A DNA stretch of 5,914 nucleotides from Phycisphaerae bacterium. GTDB taxonomy: Bacteria > Planctomycetota > Phycisphaerae > Sedimentisphaerales > Anaerohalosphaeraceae. The stretch covers positions 1 through 5,914 of the forward strand of contig PXAQ01000152.1 in assembly GCA_003567095.1 (NCBI GenBank). Direction: 5' to 3'. Every line of letters starts with the position of its first letter. Position 1 is the first letter of the stretch. The notes beneath the pieces are model-generated. The model did no database searches. It was not told the origin of the DNA and worked only from the letters and a program-made list of their open reading frames with translations. Below are positions 1 through 5,679 of the stretch, in pieces. The position numbers and the translations under genes were made by a program.

Positions 1-936
1 CTTGCGCGACAGGCGGATATCGCCGAGAAGCCGGCCTTTGTGTCCATGCGTCAGCGCCGCGGCGATGATGCAAGCTGCCTGAACCTTCACCGTGCCCAGC
101 AGCCTACCGTGCTGGGCGTGGAGCCGGAGGAGTTTGCCCGGCGCGAGGCGTTCGCATTTCGTAGCGCCGAGCGGTCAGGCAACTCGCCCTGGAAATTGCT
201 GACAGAACCTATCGACGATACAACCATCCCCGCCATCGGGGACTATGCGACGGTTTATTGGAGTCTGGGGCTGAATTTGGGCGATACGCTCACGATGCCC
301 GACGACCGGGGACAGGAATTTAACCTGAAAATTGTCGCTATTATGCAAGATTCGGTCTTCCAAGGGCGTCTGTTAGTCAATGAACGTGATTTTATCGACC
401 GGTTCGCCTCTGAGGGCGGCTACAGCGTTTTTCTGGTCGATGCCGATCATGAGAAGGCCGACGCCCTTGGCCCGGCCCTGTCGCGCCAACTGGCCGACTC
501 CGGGGCGGAGGTGATGACGACCGAGTCGATTCTGCAAAACTTTTTACGGGTAGAAAATACCTATTTGGCGATCTTCTTGGCCCTCGGCGGACTGGGCCTT
601 GTGCTCGGCAGTGTCGGGGCGGGACTGGTGTTGCTGTTTAACGTAATGGATCGGTGCGGCGAGTTGGCGATGATGCAGGCGATGGGCTTTTCCAAGGCGA
701 CGATCCGCCGGGTATTGCTGGCCGAACATGCTGGATTGTTCGCGGCCGGTTTGCTGGCAGGCGGCATCGCGGCGGCGGTGGCTGTTTTGCCGAGTGTGTT
801 GACCGCCGGGGCCGTTGCGGTTATAACAGCGGTGCTTTTGCCGGTGGTGATCTTCCTGTGCGGCCTGCTGTGGGTCGCGCTGGCCTCGCGGGCGGCGCTG
901 AAGCGGAATTTACTGGATAATTTGCGGAATGAATAA
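1..936 (+). CDS. ABC transporter permease, FtsX/MacB-like (5' end missing)
   Basis: The frame is open from base 1 to the TAA at 934-936, so 311 C-terminal residues are present and the start lies outside the window. The first ~180 residues are soluble and should form the end of the extracytoplasmic MacB-type domain; a GDDASCLNL motif at about residues 21-29 is familiar from FtsX-family permeases of planctomycetes and relatives (recollection). The rest is the FtsX core: membrane segments at about residues 187-213, 242-263 and 271-295, with the typical cytoplasmic loop between the first two (MDRCGELAMMQAMGFSKATI), matching the family pattern R-x-E-x-A-x-x-x-A-x-G-F. MacB/LolCE-type permeases couple an ATPase to extrusion or lipoprotein release; which of these applies cannot be seen, and the ATPase would be expected upstream. 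A GTG (40) and an ATG (46) are internal codons, not convincing starts, because homologous-looking sequence continues upstream of both. Confidence 0.87.
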   Translation, partial: LARQADIAEKPAFVSMRQRRGDDASCLNLHRAQQPTVLGVEPEEFARREAFAFRSAERSGNSPWKLLTEPIDDTTIPAIGDYATVYWSLGLNLGDTLTMPDDRGQEFNLKIVAIMQDSVFQGRLLVNERDFIDRFASEGGYSVFLVDADHEKADALGPALSRQLADSGAEVMTTESILQNFLRVENTYLAIFLALGGLGLVLGSVGAGLVLLFNVMDRCGELAMMQAMGFSKATIRRVLLAEHAGLFAAGLLAGGIAAAVAVLPSVLTAGAVAVITAVLLPVVIFLCGLLWVALASRAALKRNLLDNLRNE

Positions 937-941
937 GTTGA

Positions 942-958
942 GGTGGGCACTGCCCACC
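942..958. repeat. REP-like palindromic hairpin in the permease/propeller gap
   Basis: GGTGGGC, a 3-base ACT loop and GCCCACC form a perfect 7-bp stem. It starts five bases after the permease stop and is followed by CTACA. The motif GGTGGGCA-x-TGCCCACC with a flanking CTAC resembles a dispersed intergenic repeat I recall from several bacterial phyla, but only one copy lies in this window. It has no T-run after the stem, so it is a poor intrinsic terminator, though it could protect the 3' end of the upstream transcript. Confidence 0.5.
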
Positions 959-987
959 CTACACTATACGTTAAGAATGAAGCCTTG

Positions 988-2385
988 ATGAAGCATGCAA
1001 TCGGATGGATAATACCGATCGTCGTCGCGGCCACAGCGTCCGGGGCGGTGATCGACTGGATTTATCGCTACCATGCGTTTACGGTTGAGCCGCGTGTGGC
1101 GGGGCTGGACGGACGGCCCGAGGCGCCCGAAATTTCCGACGAGCCGGTGGATCTGACCGGCACGCTGGAAACATTCGACGGGCAGCCCTCGTCGATCACG
1201 GCAAACTGGCCGGGCTTTCGCGGACCCCACCGTGACGGCATTCTCGAGGATCCGTCTGTCGAACTGGCCGAATCCTGGCCGAGCGAGGGCCTGCCTGAGT
1301 TGTGGCGCATCGACTTGGGCGAAGGATACGCCGGGGCGGCGGTTCACAATGGCCGCGTATATATCATCGACTACGATATGGACAACCAGCGGGACGCGAT
1401 TCGCTGCCTGTCGCTGGATGACGGACGGGAAATCTGGCGGTACTCCTACCCGGTAGTGGTGCGTCGCAATCACGGGATGAGCCGCACCGTGCCGGCGGTC
1501 AATGATGATTATGTGGTCACCATCGGGCCTAAATGCCACGTGGTGTGCCTGGACGCCGAGACGGGCGAGTTCTTGTGGATGATTGACCTTGTCAGAGAAT
1601 TCGGCACGAACGAGCCGCTGTGGTATGCCGGGCAGTGTCCGCTGATCGTCGATGACACTGTGATTCTCGCTCCGGTCGGCACCGAGACGCTGATGATGGC
1701 GGTGGAGCTGGAAACCGGTCAGGTGCTATGGGAGGCGCCGACGTTTGACCGCTGGCAGATGACACATACATCCATTTTGCAGACGGAATTTGACAATGTT
1801 CCGGCGTATGTGTACTCCGCCAACGAGGGCATCGCGGCCGTTGCGGCCGAGACGGGCGATATATTATGGAAAACCGACGCTTGGCGGCTGCGCATCGGTA
1901 TCGCCTCGCCGATTGATGTCGGCGACGGGCGGGTGTTTATCTCCGGCGGGTACAATCGCGGCGCAATGATGCTTCAGGTCCAACAGCAGTCGGAGGCATT
2001 TGTCCCCGAGGTGCTGTTTGAACAGCCGCCGCAGGTGTTCGGCTCCGACCAGCAGACGCCGATTTATCACGAAGGGCACATTTACGGCGTGCGGCCAGAC
2101 AGGCAGCTGGTGTGTATGGACCCGGACGGGACGATCCGCTGGACAAGCGGCTCAGAGAATCGGTTTGGTCTGGGGGCATATATGATCGCCAACGGGCTGA
2201 TTTATATTTTAAATGACGACGGCCTGTTGTCGTTGGTGCGAGCTAGGCCGGATCGTTTTGAATTGCTCGCGCGAGCCAGGGTCCTGGATGGCCATGAAAG
2301 CTGGGGCCCGCCGGCAATGGCCGACGGGCGGCTGATTGTGCGCGATTTAACGACGATGGTCTGTGTCGATGTGTCAGCACAATAA
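988..2385 (+). CDS. Membrane-anchored PQQ-like beta-propeller protein
   Basis: The 465-residue product begins with a hydrophobic anchor (about residues 5-24) and a polar linker, then a beta-propeller outside the cytoplasmic membrane. WPGFRGPHRDG at 74-84 is the usual opening of planctomycete PQQ-like propellers. Blade ends repeat as DGREIW (145-150), TGEFLW (192-197), TGQVLW (243-248), TGDILW (289-294) and DGTIRW (380-385). HGMSRTVPA (162-170), C183/C187 and AGQCP (214-218) look like family-conserved sites. No catalytic PQQ site or CXXCH is recognised, so the fold name does not imply an enzyme; a binding or docking role beside the redox genes is inferred. The start was set at ATG 988, directly before the anchor. 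An in-frame GTG at 943 would add 15 residues read through the hairpin and is unlikely; neither start has a strong Shine-Dalgarno. A 51-base gap separates it from the permease. Confidence 0.9.
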   Translation: MKHAIGWIIPIVVAATASGAVIDWIYRYHAFTVEPRVAGLDGRPEAPEISDEPVDLTGTLETFDGQPSSITANWPGFRGPHRDGILEDPSVELAESWPSEGLPELWRIDLGEGYAGAAVHNGRVYIIDYDMDNQRDAIRCLSLDDGREIWRYSYPVVVRRNHGMSRTVPAVNDDYVVTIGPKCHVVCLDAETGEFLWMIDLVREFGTNEPLWYAGQCPLIVDDTVILAPVGTETLMMAVELETGQVLWEAPTFDRWQMTHTSILQTEFDNVPAYVYSANEGIAAVAAETGDILWKTDAWRLRIGIASPIDVGDGRVFISGGYNRGAMMLQVQQQSEAFVPEVLFEQPPQVFGSDQQTPIYHEGHIYGVRPDRQLVCMDPDGTIRWTSGSENRFGLGAYMIANGLIYILNDDGLLSLVRARPDRFELLARARVLDGHESWGPPAMADGRLIVRDLTTMVCVDVSAQ

Positions 2386-2397
2386 TCGCAAAGAGGC

Positions 2398-2427
2398 TTG
2401 TTTTTTGGGGCACCTTATACTATAGTA
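2398..2427 (+). promoter_or_regulatory. Candidate sigma-70-type promoter with overlapping palindrome
   Basis: TTGTTT (2398-2403) and TATAGT (2421-2426) are separated by 17 bases. The -10 matches five of six consensus positions and the -35 only three of six. The -10 lies inside a perfect 10-base palindrome, TACTATAGTA (2418-2427), which could be a small operator or simply an AT-rich coincidence. This AT-rich patch between two GC-rich genes is the largest intergenic gap in the window, so it may give the downstream redox genes their own start of transcription. Confidence 0.35.
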
Positions 2428-2463
2428 AGATTGAGGCGTATTGGGACAATCTGAGAGTTAATA

Positions 2464-3501
2464 ATGCGAACCGAATCGGGAACAACACAGACAACGCTCA
2501 TCGGCATCGCTGTCGTCATTGTCGCCGGCATTGCGGCGATAGCGGCGTTTTTGTTGATGGACGCCGACAGGCCGCTGGCACCGCTGGGGCCTGAATACAT
2601 CTATGATTTGTCCGAATACGCCGTAATTGATCCGGATCTGATCCTGTATGAGCAGATCAGCCAGACATTCCCGACCGGCCTGGCGCAAAGCCGCGTGATT
2701 GCCGCAGGTCCGGACAATACGCTGTGGGTGGCCGGCGATAAGCAGATCGTCCAATTCAGCGCCGACGGCCGTCGCCTTGGAGCCATTGACTGCCCGGCCG
2801 AGCCGACAGCGATCGCGCCGGATGCCGACGGACGGCTGTATGCCGGACTGATCGATCACATCGCGGTGTACGACACAAACGGCGATTCTCTTGCTCAATG
2901 GCAACGGCCCCATGAGCAGGCCCTGCTGACCTCGCTGGCGCTGCAGGGCGGCTATGTCTTTGCCGCCGATGCCGGCAGCAGGAGCGTGTGGCGATACAAC
3001 ACAGACGGCCAAGTCGTTGCGCAATTCGGTCAGCGCGACGCCGACCGCAATCATCCGGGCCTGGTCATTCCCAGCCCGTACGGCTTTAACCTGGCCGCGG
3101 CCCCGGACGGGCTGCTGCGAATCGTCAACTCCGGGCGGCATCTGGTCGAGGCCTGGACCATCGACGGCCACCGCGAATGGTGGTGGGGCCGGCCGTCCAT
3201 CGGTATTGAGGGCTTTAGCGGCTGCTGCAATCCGGCGTCCCTGGCAGTGCTGCCCAACGGCCATTATATCACCAGTGAAAAGGGGCTGGTGCGTATCAAG
3301 GAATACGACCCGCAGGGAGAGCTCATCGGCGTGGTGGCCGGGCCGGAGCAACTGGAGGTGATCGATTCGATGCGGGTTTATGAACGTCCGCAGGACGCCC
3401 AGGTGCGAGGCTTCGGCGTGGCGGCCGATGCCGATGGACGGGTGTATGTACTGGATATTTTTCGCAATGTGGTGCGTGTTTTTGAGAAGAAAGAACTTTG
3501 A
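2464..3501 (+). CDS. Membrane-anchored NHL-type beta-propeller protein
   Basis: The 345-residue product has a short cytoplasmic N-terminus, one membrane segment (about 11-33), and then an extracytoplasmic propeller. Repeating elements of NHL/SMP-30-like blades are visible: PDNTLWVAG (83-91), ADGRLYAG (121-128), GGYVFAADAGSRSVWRYN (162-179), PDGLLRIVNSGRHLVEAW (214-231), PNGHYITSEKG (264-274) and ADGRVYVLDIFRNVVRVF (323-340). Between blades sits GFSGCCNP (250-257) with neighbouring cysteines C254 and C255, a feature I recall in propellers found beside iron-sulfur genes in planctomycetes. No enzyme signature is recognised. It ends three bases before the next gene, so it belongs with the redox genes; a docking or sensing role is inferred. 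The ATG at 2464 is preceded by GAGAG with six bases of spacing, an acceptable weak ribosome site. Confidence 0.9.
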   Translation: MRTESGTTQTTLIGIAVVIVAGIAAIAAFLLMDADRPLAPLGPEYIYDLSEYAVIDPDLILYEQISQTFPTGLAQSRVIAAGPDNTLWVAGDKQIVQFSADGRRLGAIDCPAEPTAIAPDADGRLYAGLIDHIAVYDTNGDSLAQWQRPHEQALLTSLALQGGYVFAADAGSRSVWRYNTDGQVVAQFGQRDADRNHPGLVIPSPYGFNLAAAPDGLLRIVNSGRHLVEAWTIDGHREWWWGRPSIGIEGFSGCCNPASLAVLPNGHYITSEKGLVRIKEYDPQGELIGVVAGPEQLEVIDSMRVYERPQDAQVRGFGVAADADGRVYVLDIFRNVVRVFEKKEL

Positions 3502-3504
3502 CCT

Positions 3505-3756
3505 ATGTGTGAGAACAACAACCGGACCTTAGAAAAGCGACGCGGTTTTCTGCGGGCGGCGCTGCGCAGCGGTATCGCAATGGGCGCGGTCGCCGGCGGT
3601 GCGGCCCTGTCCCGGCGCAATGGCACGCTGGGCGAAAACGCGTGCCTGGACCCGCAGGGACAGATTGGCTGCGACCGGTGCGCACTGCTTGCCGCGTGCA
3701 GGCGGCCGCGGGGCCTGTCGTTCAAGCAAGTGAGAGGGGATGGTGAACATGGCTGA
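3505..3756 (+). CDS. Small Tat-signal protein with four cysteines
   Basis: This 83-residue protein has a twin-arginine-like leader: KRRGFLRAA at 11-19 followed by a weakly hydrophobic, Ala/Gly-rich stretch to about residue 35. The short mature part carries C47, C56, C59 and C65 (C-x8-C-x2-C-x5-C), followed by RRPRG. Four cysteines in some 20 residues suggest a bound metal or iron-sulfur cluster, folded before Tat export; this is inference, as the spacing is not a standard ferredoxin motif. It starts three bases after the NHL gene's stop and overlaps the start of the polyferredoxin gene in another frame, so coupled translation is likely. AGAAAGAA upstream is only a weak ribosome site. It could be an accessory electron carrier or an assembly factor. 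Arguments for a real gene are the leader, the cysteine cluster and the tight packing. Confidence 0.78.
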   Translation: MCENNNRTLEKRRGFLRAALRSGIAMGAVAGGAALSRRNGTLGENACLDPQGQIGCDRCALLAACRRPRGLSFKQVRGDGEHG

Positions 3757-4306
3757 GAATCCAAAAACGACACGGCGGCGTTTTCTGCGCGAGGGGGCCT
3801 GGGGCGGTGTGCTGGCCGCTACGGGCGCCGCGGGCGCAACGCTGGCGGCGCGCAGTCCGAACGAGCCCCTTGTCTGGCAGATCGACCCGTATAAGTGCAT
3901 CGCCTGCGGCAAGTGCGCGACACACTGTATCTTCAACGAATCGGCGGTCAAGTGTGTGCATTCGTATGCGATATGCGGTTACTGCGATCTGTGCACGGGC
4001 TATTTTATCCCCGAGCCGGGCGAGCTGACCACCGCGGCGGAAAATCAGCTTTGCCCGACCGGCGCGATCATCCGCACGTTTATCGAAGACCCGTACTTTG
4101 AATACACCGTCATCGAAGAGCTGTGCATCGGCTGCGGCAAGTGCGTCAAAGGCTGCACGGCTTTCGGCAACGGTTCGCTGTACCTGCAGGTGCGGCACGA
4201 TCGCTGCGTCAACTGCAACGAGTGCGCTATCGCCGCGGCCTGTCCGTCGCAGGCCTTCGAACGCGTGCCGGCCAAGAGGCCCTACCTGCTCAAGGAGTTT
4301 AAATGA
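3749..4306 (+). CDS. Tat-exported polyferredoxin, four predicted [4Fe-4S] clusters (NapG/NrfC-like)
   Basis: The 185-residue protein opens with a Tat signal, TTRRRFLRE (7-15), followed by a Gly/Ala-rich hydrophobic stretch to about 35. Seventeen cysteines follow: C50/53/56/60, C69, C76/79/82, C102 (before Pro), C126/129/132/136 and C153/156/159/165 (C165 before Pro). They fit four cluster sets in two nested pairs, with C69 left over: C50/53/56+C102, C76/79/82+C60, C126/129/132+C165 and C153/156/159+C136. This is the arrangement of electron-transfer subunits such as NapG and NrfC, which work beside a membrane partner; the next gene is such a partner. The job is inferred to be carrying electrons between that protein and an extracytoplasmic enzyme not in view. 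GAGG at 3734-3737 lies 11 bases before ATG 3749 but only two before the alternative ATG 3740, so 3749 is preferred; the difference is three residues. It overlaps the preceding gene by eight bases. Confidence 0.93.
   Translation: MAENPKTTRRRFLREGAWGGVLAATGAAGATLAARSPNEPLVWQIDPYKCIACGKCATHCIFNESAVKCVHSYAICGYCDLCTGYFIPEPGELTTAAENQLCPTGAIIRTFIEDPYFEYTVIEELCIGCGKCVKGCTAFGNGSLYLQVRHDRCVNCNECAIAAACPSQAFERVPAKRPYLLKEFK
4292..4297 (+). promoter_or_regulatory. Strong Shine-Dalgarno for the ATGA-coupled start at 4303
   Basis: AAGGAG lies within the last codons of the polyferredoxin gene, five bases before ATG 4303, which shares an ATGA overlap with that gene's TGA. This is the best ribosome site in the window and favours 4303 over 4381 as the start of the NapH/NosR-like gene. 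Confidence 0.6.
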
Positions 4307-5679
4307 GCGGTGTGTGTGCGGCACAGGCAAGGCCCCGACGGGGTAATCAATGTGACGGGCTAAAGCCCATCCTGCGAGGGATGTCGCGGCTGCGGTGGGC
4401 GCTGCTGCTTTGGCTGGCGCTGTTTTCGCTGGCCTCGGCGGTGCAGCGGTTTCCGCCGCCGCAGTTCAGCGAGCCTCGCGAGATGCCCGAACCCACGACC
4501 CCGCCGCCCCGCGCGGCGGCAACCGAGGTGATCGACGTGGCGGTGCTGGTCGGCGCCTTGGCGCTGGGGGGGTACCTGATTTACAAAAAGCGGCGTCGCG
4601 GCTGGATTGTCGCGCTGGTGTTGTTTTCGCTGGCATATTTCGGCTTCTGGCGGCAGGGGTGTGTCTGTTCGGTCGGAGCAGTCGGCAACGTCACGCTGGC
4701 AATTTTTGACGCATCGTACGCCTTGCCGCTGACGGTGCTGGCGTTTTTCCTGCTGCCGCTTTTGTTTACACTGTTTTTCGGGCGTATTTTCTGCGGAGCG
4801 GTCTGTCCGCTGGGGATGGTTCAGGAACTGGTATTGATTCGCCCGTTGCGCGTGCCGCGGTGGCTGGAGTCGGGACTGCGGCTGTTTGCGTGGCTGTACC
4901 TGGGGCTGGCGGTACTGATGGCCGCGACCGCCAGTGCACTGGTTATCTGTCGTTACGACCCATTCATCGCGTTCTTTCGGCTGGGGGCCAACCCGCAGTT
5001 GTGGGTGATCAGCCTTTCGTTTCTGCTGATCGCCCTGTTCGTCGGGCGGCCGTACTGCCGGTTTTTGTGTCCGTACGGGGTCGTGTTGCGGCAGTTAGGA
5101 CGACTGTCCAAATTCCGCGTGAAAATTACGCCCGATGAGTGTATTAATTGCCGCTTGTGTGAAGATGCCTGTCCGTTCGGCGCGATCGACAAACCGACCG
5201 TCGAATGGCCCGACGCCCAGCGCATCAAGGCACGCCGACGGGCCCGCATCAGCGCGGCCCTGCTGCCGGTCATTATCGTCGCCGGCGGCTGGATCGGCCT
5301 GCGGGCCGCACCGGCGCTGGCGCAATCCAACGCCACCGTCCGGCTGGCCGACCGCATCCGGATGGAGGAGGACGGACGGGTCTCAGATACGACCGACGAA
5401 AGCGACGCTTTTCGCACCACCGGGCGCAGTGTCGCCGATCTATACGACCAGGCCGACGATAAACGTCGCGCATTTGTCATCGGGTCGGTGCTGCTGGGCG
5501 GTGCGATGGGCCTGCTGTGCGGACTGACCCTGATTCGCTCGCATATCTGCGTTCAGCGCGACGAATACGAAGCACATCGTGCCGGCTGTGTGGCCTGCGG
5601 GCGCTGCTTTGCGTCCTGTCCGCGCGAACATCGACGCCGTCAACAGAACCGTTTACCCTCCGCGGAGCACACTGCATGA
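4303..5679 (+). CDS. NapH/NosR-like polytopic membrane iron-sulfur protein
   Basis: From ATG 4303 the product is 458 residues; the conserved-looking part begins at an in-frame ATG at 4381 (432 residues, numbering used here). Eight membrane segments are likely, near 5-21, 50-67, 74-90, 114-132, 165-188, 207-222, 289-309 and 365-385. Motifs: GCVC (93-96), CGAVCP (138-143), RYDPF (191-195), CRFLCP (226-231), a ferredoxin motif C254/257/260/264-Pro, and a second near the C-terminus, C403/406/409/413-Pro. Paired C-x3-C-P loops and RYDPF are hallmarks of the NapH/NosR group, which moves electrons between the quinone pool or cytoplasm and outside carriers. By the positive-inside rule the ferredoxin motifs and C-x3-C-P loops face the cytoplasm, while GCVC and RYDPF face outside. 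NosR's N-terminal FMN-binding domain is absent. The residues between 4303 and 4381 are read through a repeat (4333-4371); the start is uncertain. Confidence 0.92.
   Translation: MSGVCAAQARPRRGNQCDGLKPILRGMSRLRWALLLWLALFSLASAVQRFPPPQFSEPREMPEPTTPPPRAAATEVIDVAVLVGALALGGYLIYKKRRRGWIVALVLFSLAYFGFWRQGCVCSVGAVGNVTLAIFDASYALPLTVLAFFLLPLLFTLFFGRIFCGAVCPLGMVQELVLIRPLRVPRWLESGLRLFAWLYLGLAVLMAATASALVICRYDPFIAFFRLGANPQLWVISLSFLLIALFVGRPYCRFLCPYGVVLRQLGRLSKFRVKITPDECINCRLCEDACPFGAIDKPTVEWPDAQRIKARRRARISAALLPVIIVAGGWIGLRAAPALAQSNATVRLADRIRMEEDGRVSDTTDESDAFRTTGRSVADLYDQADDKRRAFVIGSVLLGGAMGLLCGLTLIRSHICVQRDEYEAHRAGCVACGRCFASCPREHRRRQQNRLPSAEHTA
4333..4371. repeat. Double-hairpin, REP-like sequence at the start of the NapH/NosR-like gene
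   Basis: Two short inverted repeats lie close together: CCCC-GAC-GGGG (4333-4343) and GGGC-TAAA-GCCC (4357-4368). The second extends imperfectly to GA..TC outside a C/A mismatch (4354-4371). GGGCTAAAGCCC followed by a CCT-rich tail resembles dispersed palindromic repeats I recall from planctomycete-like genomes. Only one copy is in the window, so repetition itself is not shown here. Confidence 0.4.

Noticed and set aside
561..1034. A 157-codon - strand frame with a hydrophobic start
   Set aside because: It runs antisense to the permease end and the propeller start, reads through the hairpin (giving VGWAVPT), and then becomes Ala/Thr/Arg-rich; a shadow frame.
2265..2276. Perfect 12-base palindrome GCTCGCGCGAGC
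   Set aside because: It lies inside the propeller coding sequence, is all GC-rich codons for ordinary residues, and has no partner copy or loop; chance is sufficient.
2392..2410. T-run after the PQQ-like propeller stop as an intrinsic terminator
   Set aside because: Six Ts are present, but the preceding bases form at most a three-bp stem, too weak for a terminator.
2458..3351. A 297-codon open frame on the - strand
   Set aside because: It lies wholly opposite the NHL propeller gene and its product is low-complexity, rich in Arg/Ala/Gln, without recognisable motifs; long antisense frames are common at this GC content.
3722..4330. A 202-codon - strand frame
   Set aside because: It mirrors the polyferredoxin gene, whose cysteine motifs and Tat signal are unmistakable on the + strand.
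988..5679. c-type cytochrome or PQQ dehydrogenase in the module
   Set aside because: No CXXCH motif occurs in any of the translated genes, and the PQQ-like propeller shows only structural blade motifs, not a recognised cofactor site.
4303..5679. Calling the membrane protein NosR or NapH by name
   Set aside because: It lacks NosR's N-terminal FMN-binding domain and has an additional C-terminal helix and ferredoxin motif compared with NapH; no nos or nap partner enzyme is visible.
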